From a bacterium (lineage in GTDB: Bacteria > Fidelibacterota > Marinisomatia > Marinisomatales > Marinisomataceae): DNA of 10,551 bases. Location: NCBI GenBank assembly GCA_023255095.1, contig JALRJJ010000124.1, forward strand, positions 1-10,551, read 5' to 3'. The notes below the pieces were generated by a model. The model was not told the DNA's origin, searched no databases, and saw only the letters and a list, made by a program, of their open reading frames with translations. The position numbers and the translations under genes were made by a program. This document shows positions 1 to 6,872 of this stretch, one piece after another (positions within the stretch are counted from its first letter, which is position 1; each line of letters starts with the position of its first letter).

Positions 1-594
1 GTTTGAAAAAATTTTTTCTCCGTTTTTTTTGTTATTATTATTTAAAAATTCAAAATTTTCCTTTGTCATAAAAATTTCTCCTCGTATTTCTACTTTATCT
101 GGAGATTTACTTAACAACTTAAGCGGAATTGACTTTATAGTTTTAATGTTATGCGTTATATCTTCCCCCTGATAGCCGTCACCTCTTGTTAAGGCCCTTT
201 CTAAAGATCCGTCAATATAAATTAATGCTACGCCCATTCCGTCAATCTTAGGTTCAACAACATATTCTATATTATCACCTTTAGAAAACTTCTTCATTCT
301 TATAAAAAATTCTCTCAGCTCTTTTTCGTTAATTGCATTTTCGAGAGACAACATAGGATATTCATGAGGATAGCTGCTTAAGTCGCCTGAAACGGGATAC
401 CCAACTCGTTGGGTGGGGGAATAAGAAAGCACCAAACTGGGGTTGTTTTTTTCAATTGACACCAGGCTTCTAAACAGTATATCGTACTCTGCATCTGATA
501 TTGAAGGACTATCTAAAACATAATACTGATAGTTGTGAAAATTTATTTCCTCAATTAGGGCGCTAATTTGTTTTTCTTTTGAAGCCTGATCCAT
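1..594 (-). CDS. ligA: NAD-dependent DNA ligase, N-terminal part (cut by window edge)
   Basis: LigA seals nicks in duplex DNA during replication and repair, using NAD+ to adenylate its own lysine. The 198 residues here cover domain Ia and most of the adenylation domain of a protein usually near 670 residues; the frame is open to base 1. Domain Ia shows the NMN-binding pattern YYVLDSPSISDAEYD (residues 24-38). Then come SPTQRVG (59-65), the adenylation motif EPKIDG with the acceptor lysine K116, RGDG (137-140) and RGE (171-173), all expected and intact. The start is fixed at the ATG at 594, because the frame meets a stop at 640-642 with no other start codon between. This start lies inside the preceding gene, giving a 40-base overlap in another frame. 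I see no Shine-Dalgarno sequence before it, so coupling to the upstream gene is likely. Identity is secure. Confidence 0.95.
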   Translation of the reverse strand, partial: MDQASKEKQISALIEEINFHNYQYYVLDSPSISDAEYDILFRSLVSIEKNNPSLVLSYSPTQRVGYPVSGDLSSYPHEYPMLSLENAINEKELREFFIRMKKFSKGDNIEYVVEPKIDGMGVALIYIDGSLERALTRGDGYQGEDITHNIKTIKSIPLKLLSKSPDKVEIRGEIFMTKENFEFLNNNNKKNGEKIFSN

Positions 595-1535
595 AAATAC
601 AACATTAAAACTAATAAAATAATTGAAGTAGTAAGAATTCTAAATTTAAAAATTCTTATTGAAGAAACATAGATTTCATAGTCGTTGACATTAATGTCAT
701 AAAAATTAATCTCCCAAAATATTTCTCCATTTTTATTGGTTCCGTTGGTCTGGACTGTGAGAAGGTCAGTTTTGATTTTTAAAGTGAAAGAATCTCCTAC
801 TAAATTAAAATCTTTCTCAATGTTTTTTTGTTCAATCTCAATCAAAGCTAAAATCTTTGCTCGGTCTTTTGTCGAAATAGAGATGCTATTTCCTTTAATT
901 GCTTCAGAAAAAACAAAAACTGGGTCATCATTTTTGCCTTCAGTACTATTAGAAAGTCTTTTTTCAAAATTGAGGTAGGTGTCAATTCGATTCAAAATAT
1001 TTTCAGCAAGAATAGTTTTTTCCGGGTTTTGGTTTAAAAATTCTTTCAAAGATTTGGTTAAAACAGTATTGACAATATGGAAGGAAAGGTCTTCTTGCGT
1101 TTTGAGGAGAGTAGGATATTCAAAATATTTTTCTTTATGCTTTAGAGAAAAAATGGTTCCTATAAATTTCTCTTTCTGAAAATAAAAACCTGAATATTCC
1201 ACAAGATTTTTAAATTCATATCGAAAGTCTCCAACTTCCCTATTTGAAACTTTCATTGTTGGGGACCCAATATACTTACTGTTGAACTCCCAAAGATTTT
1301 CGTTTTCCTTTTCTTCTATTTGAGTCTTATAAAAACCCCACAAATCTTCGTTATAAAGTCCCGGATGGAGAAAACTGGAGTTGTTTAGATTTTCCAATGA
1401 CCCCGTTGATGTAATGCTAAAAGAAGAAATAAGACTGTTGTTAATTGAAAGCGAAAGCAAATGTCCAATACAGCTGCTTAAAAAAAGCGGCGCTACAAAA
1501 ATAACAAACTTTCTTTTCAAGAAAGAATTAGTCAT
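555..1535 (-). CDS. Unrecognised membrane-anchored protein with lipobox and C-terminal transmembrane helix
   Basis: I do not recognise this 326-residue protein with certainty. The N-terminus has basic residues (K7 R8 K9), a hydrophobic stretch and LSSC with Cys22, a good lipobox for signal peptidase II. Residues about 300-316 form a strong second hydrophobic helix followed by a basic tail (RLQKKNK). The roughly 270 residues between are polar and should be outside the cytoplasm. The segment before the last helix has a TNG (263-265) followed by an aromatic-rich GEIFWE (270-275). This layout, with a lipoprotein signal, a soluble domain and a C-terminal helix, recalls DUF3153/LppM-type proteins, but that is an analogy of layout and motif, not a proven match. 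A plain N-terminal anchor is the alternative to lipidation. The ATG at 1535 overlaps the peptidase stop by one base (TAATG), and the gene end overlaps ligA by 40 bases. There is no clear ribosome-binding site. Confidence 0.75.
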   Translation of the reverse strand: MTNSFLKRKFVIFVAPLFLSSCIGHLLSLSINNSLISSFSITSTGSLENLNNSSFLHPGLYNEDLWGFYKTQIEEKENENLWEFNSKYIGSPTMKVSNREVGDFRYEFKNLVEYSGFYFQKEKFIGTIFSLKHKEKYFEYPTLLKTQEDLSFHIVNTVLTKSLKEFLNQNPEKTILAENILNRIDTYLNFEKRLSNSTEGKNDDPVFVFSEAIKGNSISISTKDRAKILALIEIEQKNIEKDFNLVGDSFTLKIKTDLLTVQTNGTNKNGEIFWEINFYDINVNDYEIYVSSIRIFKFRILTTSIILLVLMLYLWIRLQKKNKLAP

Positions 1536-2623
1536 TAAGAAATAACAGTAAAATCTTTTGGTGTTTTGTTAAGAATTTCACAGCCTTCGTTTGTGACCAC
1601 AACATCATCTTCTATTCTAACCCCTCCAACTGAATCAACATAAACTCCAGGTTCAACCGTCATCACGTTTCCTGATTGCAAAATATCTTTGCTGACTTTA
1701 GAAAATCTAGGGTTTTCATGAATTTGCAGCCCAATAGAATGACCAAGTCCATGATCAAAATACTTTCCGTAGCCTTCTTGTGAAATAATATCTCTTGCAA
1801 CTGAGTCAATTTTTACGCAAGGAACGCCTGACTTAATTTGCTTAATGCTTTCTACCTGTGCTCGCAAAACAATATCATAGATTTCTTTCTGTTGTTCTGA
1901 AAACCCTTTAGTAGCAAAACTTCGCGTCATATCTGCATGATATCCGGCAAACTTTGCCCCAGAATCAATCACAATCAATTCTCCTTGGCCAATTTTTCGA
2001 TCGGTAGGCTTATGGTGAGGTTTTGCAGAGTTGGGGCCAGCGCCAACAATGGCAGCAAAAGCATCGGAGTCAGCATCTCCATGCAAGCGATAAAGATAAG
2101 AAAGTTTTGTAGATATTTCTTTTTCTTGAGTTCCTATTCTTACCATGGGAAAAACCTCCCCAAAAACAAAGTCTGTTATTTCTACGGCAGTTTTAATTGC
2201 TTCTATTTCATCTCTATCTTTAACAGCAGCTATTTTTTCTATAATTGAAGTAGTTTCTATAAGACTGACAAAAGAAAGTTGTTTGCTAATATCAAGAAAC
2301 GCAGAGTGAGAAATGGCGCTTGAGTCAAATGCAATTTTCTGACCACTAGAAAATAATTTTTTATCCTTGATAACCTCTACATGAGGTTTGCTATCGATAA
2401 TAATCTCGGCGCCCCTTACTTCAGATTTAGACTGAAAAACATATCTGCCATCTGTGATAAAATGTACACTGTTTGACAAAACAACCATGGTTGCGCTAGA
2501 CCCCGTAAAACCGCACAAATATCTTATATGTGGCAGCGAGTTAACTATCATGCCTTCACCACCAATTTCTGCTAGTTTATTTCGAAGCTTTTCAATTCTT
2601 TTTAAGAAATATTTTTCTGACAT
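1535..2623 (-). CDS. M24B metallopeptidase, Xaa-Pro aminopeptidase/dipeptidase
   Basis: This is a cytoplasmic two-metal peptidase that cleaves the bond between any residue and proline in peptides. At 362 residues it has a creatinase-type N-terminal domain (about 5-130) and the pita-bread catalytic domain (about 138-355). All five metal ligands can be placed: D220 (VIDSG), D231 (HADMTRSF), H295 (GLGHSIGL), E324 (TVEPG) and E338 (GVRIEDD). The paired H203/H204 in KPHHKPT match the substrate-site histidine region. The length fits the short YpdF/PepQ-like class better than the roughly 440-residue E. coli PepP, so aminopeptidase versus dipeptidase cannot be decided here. The ATG at 2623 directly abuts the stop of the TPR-like gene and has one of the two clear Shine-Dalgarno sites in the window. 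Nothing looks degraded. Confidence 0.93.
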   Translation of the reverse strand: MSEKYFLKRIEKLRNKLAEIGGEGMIVNSLPHIRYLCGFTGSSATMVVLSNSVHFITDGRYVFQSKSEVRGAEIIIDSKPHVEVIKDKKLFSSGQKIAFDSSAISHSAFLDISKQLSFVSLIETTSIIEKIAAVKDRDEIEAIKTAVEITDFVFGEVFPMVRIGTQEKEISTKLSYLYRLHGDADSDAFAAIVGAGPNSAKPHHKPTDRKIGQGELIVIDSGAKFAGYHADMTRSFATKGFSEQQKEIYDIVLRAQVESIKQIKSGVPCVKIDSVARDIISQEGYGKYFDHGLGHSIGLQIHENPRFSKVSKDILQSGNVMTVEPGVYVDSVGGVRIEDDVVVTNEGCEILNKTPKDFTVIS

Positions 2624-3031
2624 TTAATCTCCTATTTTTGTAAGTATTTCTTGAGCTTTTTTAATTTTTGTTGTGTTTTTTTCGTTTTTTATAATTTGAA
2701 GAAGCATTTTTTTTGCTTTTGCCTTTTTCCCCTGTGCCAACAATAATGTTGCATAAGTTACAGTAGGAACCTCTATTTTCTTTTTTGGTGTATTTTTCTT
2801 TAAAGGTTTTTTAGGGGAAGAGAAGCTAAAACCAGAGTCTAGTGACGCCATTTTATTTAAATAGATATTTGAAAATAATTTTTTATCTATTTCGCTCAAG
2901 CGGTAAAGGGCAGAGTAAAAATCTGAGTCTATCTCTAGGGTTTTAATTAATAAATCTTTTCCTGTTTTAAAATCACCGTTTCGAAGCATTTTTTCTGCCT
3001 GTTTATAGTGGTGAAAGGCGGATTTGCTCAT
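2624..3031 (-). CDS. Small TPR-like helical protein
   Basis: This encodes a 135-residue protein of unknown role. Residues 5-38 look like a tetratricopeptide-type helix pair (HYKQAEKMLRNGDFKTG, then LLIKTLEIDSDF). After a second helical stretch (about 39-62), residues 68-88 form a lysine/proline-rich flexible linker. Residues 90-133 form another helix pair with a TPR-like core (ATLLLAQGKKAKAKKMLLQI). It is basic overall, with no signal peptide or membrane segment, so it is probably cytoplasmic and a protein-binding adaptor. I prefer the ATG at 3031, which gives a 4-base ATGA overlap with the B12-domain stop. An upstream in-frame TTG at 3052 would add seven residues and deepen the overlap, with no better ribosome site. 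Its place between the B12 domain and the peptidase does not reveal a partner. Confidence 0.8.
   Translation of the reverse strand: MSKSAFHHYKQAEKMLRNGDFKTGKDLLIKTLEIDSDFYSALYRLSEIDKKLFSNIYLNKMASLDSGFSFSSPKKPLKKNTPKKKIEVPTVTYATLLLAQGKKAKAKKMLLQIIKNEKNTTKIKKAQEILTKIGD
2629..2633 (-). promoter_or_regulatory. Shine-Dalgarno site of the Xaa-Pro peptidase gene
   Basis: On the minus strand this reads AGGAG, five bases before the ATG at 2623. It lies in the last codons of the TPR-like gene, and the stop codon TAA sits between it and the start. It supports the chosen start and permits independent initiation. It stands out because most genes here lack such a site. Confidence 0.7.
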
Positions 3032-3438
3032 CGTCTGTTTTTTTGCACCCAAGATTCTATATATTCTAAAGAATCTTTAACGGGCGTCCCTGGACCAAAT
3101 AGTTTGCCCGTTCCAATTTTTTCAAGTTCATCCATGTCTTCTTTGGGTATAATTCCACCTCCAGTAACAAGGACGTTTTCTAGACCCTTCTCATTCATTA
3201 AATCGATTACTTTTGAAAAGATTGTCATGTGTGCTCCAGACAATATTGAGAGCGCAATTACATCTACTCCTTCTTGAATTGCGACACTTACTATGCTCTG
3301 GGGAGTTTGTCGAAGCCCCAAATAAATGACGTCCATTCCTGCATCTCTGTACGCTGCAGCTAAGACCTTAATTCCCCTGTCGTGTCCATCCAGTCCGGGC
3401 TTGGCCATTAAAATTCGTATAGGCGGAGAAATTTTCAT
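3028..3438 (-). CDS. Stand-alone cobalamin (B12)-binding domain, methylmalonyl-CoA mutase small-subunit type
   Basis: This 136-residue protein is essentially one B12-binding Rossmann-like domain. It carries DxHxxG as D17-G-H19-D-R-G22, where the histidine would be the lower axial cobalt ligand in base-off/His-on binding, then SIL (64-66) in SILSGAH, GGGIIP (93-98) and GTGKLFGPGT (109-118). Family knowledge: in methylmalonyl-CoA mutase and related acyl-CoA mutases this domain is C-terminal to the catalytic barrel or is a separate small subunit. The catalytic subunit and a MeaB-type chaperone are not in this window, so the exact substrate is open. Isobutyryl-CoA-type and ethylmalonyl-CoA mutases are alternatives. 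The ATG at 3438 follows the dnaE stop after three bases and has GAGG eight bases upstream. A TTG at 3441 would add one residue and is less likely. The ATGA junction couples it to the TPR-like gene. Confidence 0.92.
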   Translation of the reverse strand: MKISPPIRILMAKPGLDGHDRGIKVLAAAYRDAGMDVIYLGLRQTPQSIVSVAIQEGVDVIALSILSGAHMTIFSKVIDLMNEKGLENVLVTGGGIIPKEDMDELEKIGTGKLFGPGTPVKDSLEYIESWVQKNRR

Positions 3439-3441
3439 CAA

Positions 3442-6400
3442 TTAATCCTCAATCCATACATTTTCTTTGCCAATTATCTCTTTTAGCAAGACAATAAACT
3501 GATTATTTAAGGATACTTTAATTTTTTCAGAAACTATAGTTTGGTCTGGCTTGTTTTCGTGTTCAATGTGAACAATAAAGCGATGGCTTCCTTTGTTTTC
3601 TTTGGCTAAGCTTGCTACTTCTTGCATGGTTTCTTTATCCGCGTTTTTATCTAATTTAATATGAATATCTTTTAATTTAAGTACTTTCTTCGCATGTTGA
3701 ATGGGCACGACTTCATTAACAATCATTTTAAGATCAGAAAAATCGTTTTTATCCGTAGGTGTTCCTTTTAGAAAAACAATATTATTTTCGCTAATTAATT
3801 CTTTAAAAGTTGAAAAGGAATCATGAAAAATTACAGCCTCTATTTGTCCTCCAAGACAATCTAAATTAAAAAAAGCCATTTGCTGCCCTTTTTTATCATA
3901 ATGGAGCTTTAAATTTGAAACCGCTCCTCCTATAATTATTTCGTTATTATTAATAGAAACATGCTTATCAATAAAGTCAAAATTACTTATTTCCTCAATA
4001 AGGTCTCCATACTTAAGAAGCGGGTTGCCGGTAAGATACATTCCCAAAACAAGTTTTTCTCTGGAAAATTTTTCTGAATCTTCCCAGTCATTGATGTTTG
4101 GTAGGTCTGGAGTTTTTACAATACCTTCTTCTGCTTGGTCAAAAATTCCAAATTGTTCTGAATTCAAATTTTTTCCAGACTGTTGTCCATAAGAAATAAT
4201 TATGTCCACTGACTCAAATAGCTGGGCTCTGTTTTTGTGTAAGGAATCAAAAGAGCCTGATTCTATTAAGCTTTCAAGGACTTTTTTGTTGACAAGCCTT
4301 TGATCAACACGAGATATAAAATCAAAAATATTTAAAAATTTTCCGTTAATTTTTCTTTCTTCAACAATACCCTCAAGGGCCTTAATTCCTACATTTTTAA
4401 TTGCGTTTAATCCAAATGAAATTTTATTAGAAGAGCTTGGATAAAAATTTACACCGGACTCGTTGATATCTGGTGCGCTCATTTCAATATTAAGTTTTCT
4501 ACATTCATTAATAAGCACAACAACGCGGTCAGTATTGTTCATTTCGCTTGTCAGGTTTGCGGACATAAATTCAGCAGTATAGTGAGTCTTAAGCCACGCA
4601 GTCTGATAAGCTATTAAAGAATATGCAACAGAGTGGCTCTTATTAAAACCATATTGCGCGAACTTGTCAATTAATTCAAAAATTTGAACCGCTTTCGCCT
4701 TTGGGACGCCCTTTTTAATGGCCCCCTCAATGAACATTTTTGACATTTTATCCATAAGGCTTCGAATTTTTTTACCAATTGCCCTTCTCATTTCGTCAGC
4801 TTCAGAGAGAGTAAAGCCAGCAATTATGTTGGCTATTTGCATTACCTGTTCTTGATATACAATAATTCCGTATGTTTCTTCTAAAACATTTTTAAGCTCA
4901 GGGTGAACATATTCAATTTTTTCTTTTCCGTGTGCACGACTAATATACCGATCTATGTTTTGCATGGGGCCGGGCCTATAAAGCGCATTCATTGCAACTA
5001 AATCCTCTATAGATTTGGGTTTAAGTTTTTTTAAGTATTCTCTCATTCCGGAAGATTCAAACTGAAAAACCCCAACAGTGAGCCCTTTAGAAAAAAAACT
5101 AAAAACTTTTGGGTCCGACAATTCAATGGTTTCAATGTCCACGTTTTTACCATGAACCTCAAAAATTATTTTGATTGTTTTATCAATCACGGTCAAGTTT
5201 CTTAAGCCCAAAAAGTCCATTTTTAAAAGACCAACCGCCTCCAGTTCTTTCATGTCATATTGAGTGGTTATATCTCCCTGAGAAGACTTATAAAGAGGAA
5301 CTAGCTCTGTAAGTTCTTTTGGAGCAACCACCACCCCGGCTGCATGAGTAGAGGCATGTCTTACCATTCCTTCTAACACTTGGGCGTTTTCTATTAATTC
5401 TTTGTAGTTTGATTGTGCTGCGGTGCGAAAATCAGAGCTTTTCTTCAGTGAATATTCTAGCGTAACTCCAGGGCCCTCTGGAATCATTTTAGCAATTTTG
5501 TCAACCTCTGAATATGGAAAGCCCATTACTCGCCCAACGTCTCTTATTGCTGCTCTTGCATTCATTTTCCCAAAAGTAATAATCTGAGAAACCGCATTTT
5601 CTCCATACCTTTGTTTGATGTAATCGATAACCTGAGACCTTCTCTCTACACAAAAGTCTATATCAATATCAGGCATACTAATTCTGTCTGGATTTAAAAA
5701 TCTTTCAAAGAGCAAATTATATTTTATGGGGTCCACAGCGGTTATATCAAGGCAATACGACACAATGCTTCCGGGCGCTGATCCTCTACCGGGCCCCACA
5801 GGTATTCCGTTAGTTTTAGCATAATGAACAAAATCTGAAGTTATAAGAAAATAACTAGCAAAGCCTGTTTTGGAAATGATCGACAGTTCATATTCAAGCC
5901 TTTCTTTTGCGTCTAAGCTGTCCCCATATTTCTTCGACAGTCCTTTTTCACAAAGAAATCTTAAAAACTGGTCTAGCGATTTGTCTTGGTGATCATCAGG
6001 AATGGAATATCTTGGAAGTTGATGCGCTCCTATGGGGATTTCAAGGTTAATCGATTCAACAATTTTTCTTGAATTTTCGATAGCTCCAGGATATTGCCCA
6101 AAAAGGGTGAACATTTCATCTTGTGATTTAAAATAAAATTCTTTTCCAAAATATTTTAGTCGGTTTTTTTCAGAAAGCTGCTTCCCTGTTCCTATACATA
6201 TATGAACGTCATGGGCAGAAAAATGCTCTTTCCTTGAATAGTGGGCGTCATTTGTGGCAACCAAAGGTATGTTCATTTCTTGTGCAAGTCTAGCGGAAAG
6301 CTCTATGTTCCGCATTTCTTCTGGAATTCCGTGGTTTTGTAATTCTATATAGTATCTTCCTGGAAAAATTTTTAAGAATTCTTCTGCTACTTTTTTAGCC

Positions 6401-6870
6401 TGATTGTAACCTGCATAGATGAGCGTTTCTTGAAGTTCTCCCTTAAGACAGCCCGAAAGACATATGATGCCCTCATTGTATTTTTTTAAAATTTCTTTGT
6501 CTACTCTAGGCTTGTAATAAAAACCCTCCAAATAGCCGTGGGTAACTATTTTCATCAAATTTTGATAACCGGTATAATTTTGTGCCAACAAAACAAGGTG
6601 ATTATATCTTCCGGCACCCGATTCTTTGTCTTTCTGATGCATGCTTCCTTTGGCAACATAAATTTCACAGCCGACTATGGGTTTTATGTTATTTTTTTTT
6701 GCTTTTTGATAAAAATTTATTGCACCAAACATATTTCCATGCTCAGTAATCCCAACTGAATCCATATTAAGATCGGAAATAGTTTCCAAGATAGATTCTA
6801 TGTTTTGCGCACCGTCTAATAGGCTTAGATCTGAGTGGTTATGCAGGTGAACAAATTCGCTGTGCTTCAT
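3442..6870 (-). CDS. dnaE: DNA polymerase III alpha subunit (DnaE type)
   Basis: This is the replicative polymerase catalytic subunit, which extends DNA at the fork in complex with the sliding clamp and clamp loader. The length of 1142 residues is normal for DnaE. In order: a PHP domain (about 5-230), with HLHNH (8-12), TEHG (42-45), E69, H91, C141 and NDAH (207-210). Then the palm, with GPGRGSAPGS (359-368) and PDIDIDF (400-406), so that D401 and D403 take the E. coli numbering. The third acidic residue is D552 in KMDFLGL. Next come fingers, a helix-hairpin-helix region (about 820-860), a clamp-binding motif QFGIF (906-910) and an OB-fold domain (about 975-1060). The PHP metal-site residues look intact, unlike E. 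coli DnaE. The ATG at 6870 follows the prmC stop after two bases without a Shine-Dalgarno site. An A9 run (minus strand) lies at 6692-6700. Confidence 0.98.
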   Translation of the reverse strand: MKHSEFVHLHNHSDLSLLDGAQNIESILETISDLNMDSVGITEHGNMFGAINFYQKAKKNNIKPIVGCEIYVAKGSMHQKDKESGAGRYNHLVLLAQNYTGYQNLMKIVTHGYLEGFYYKPRVDKEILKKYNEGIICLSGCLKGELQETLIYAGYNQAKKVAEEFLKIFPGRYYIELQNHGIPEEMRNIELSARLAQEMNIPLVATNDAHYSRKEHFSAHDVHICIGTGKQLSEKNRLKYFGKEFYFKSQDEMFTLFGQYPGAIENSRKIVESINLEIPIGAHQLPRYSIPDDHQDKSLDQFLRFLCEKGLSKKYGDSLDAKERLEYELSIISKTGFASYFLITSDFVHYAKTNGIPVGPGRGSAPGSIVSYCLDITAVDPIKYNLLFERFLNPDRISMPDIDIDFCVERRSQVIDYIKQRYGENAVSQIITFGKMNARAAIRDVGRVMGFPYSEVDKIAKMIPEGPGVTLEYSLKKSSDFRTAAQSNYKELIENAQVLEGMVRHASTHAAGVVVAPKELTELVPLYKSSQGDITTQYDMKELEAVGLLKMDFLGLRNLTVIDKTIKIIFEVHGKNVDIETIELSDPKVFSFFSKGLTVGVFQFESSGMREYLKKLKPKSIEDLVAMNALYRPGPMQNIDRYISRAHGKEKIEYVHPELKNVLEETYGIIVYQEQVMQIANIIAGFTLSEADEMRRAIGKKIRSLMDKMSKMFIEGAIKKGVPKAKAVQIFELIDKFAQYGFNKSHSVAYSLIAYQTAWLKTHYTAEFMSANLTSEMNNTDRVVVLINECRKLNIEMSAPDINESGVNFYPSSSNKISFGLNAIKNVGIKALEGIVEERKINGKFLNIFDFISRVDQRLVNKKVLESLIESGSFDSLHKNRAQLFESVDIIISYGQQSGKNLNSEQFGIFDQAEEGIVKTPDLPNINDWEDSEKFSREKLVLGMYLTGNPLLKYGDLIEEISNFDFIDKHVSINNNEIIIGGAVSNLKLHYDKKGQQMAFFNLDCLGGQIEAVIFHDSFSTFKELISENNIVFLKGTPTDKNDFSDLKMIVNEVVPIQHAKKVLKLKDIHIKLDKNADKETMQEVASLAKENKGSHRFIVHIEHENKPDQTIVSEKIKVSLNNQFIVLLKEIIGKENVWIED
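3447..3450 (-). promoter_or_regulatory. Shine-Dalgarno site of the B12-domain gene
   Basis: On the minus strand this reads GAGG, eight bases before the ATG at 3438. It is embedded in the last sense codons of dnaE. It favours the ATG at 3438 over the TTG at 3441, and allows the B12 domain to be made at a level different from DnaE. Confidence 0.6.
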
Positions 6871-6872
6871 GA

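Noticed and set aside
1..60. T-rich tract at the left edge as an intrinsic terminator
   Set aside because: It is inside the open ligA frame and encodes a recognisable segment of the adenylation domain; there is no GC-rich stem next to it.
1529..1550. Weak hairpin (6 pairs with a G-U) around the start of the envelope protein gene
   Set aside because: It is nearly all A-U, includes a wobble pair and is of a kind expected by chance in AT-rich sequence.
3050..3052. TTG start for the TPR-like gene
   Set aside because: The ATG at 3031 makes a standard ATGA overlap with the preceding stop; the seven extra residues show no TPR-like features.
3439..3441. TTG start for the B12-domain gene
   Set aside because: An ATG follows immediately at 3438 with GAGG at a suitable distance, so the TTG adds only one residue without support.
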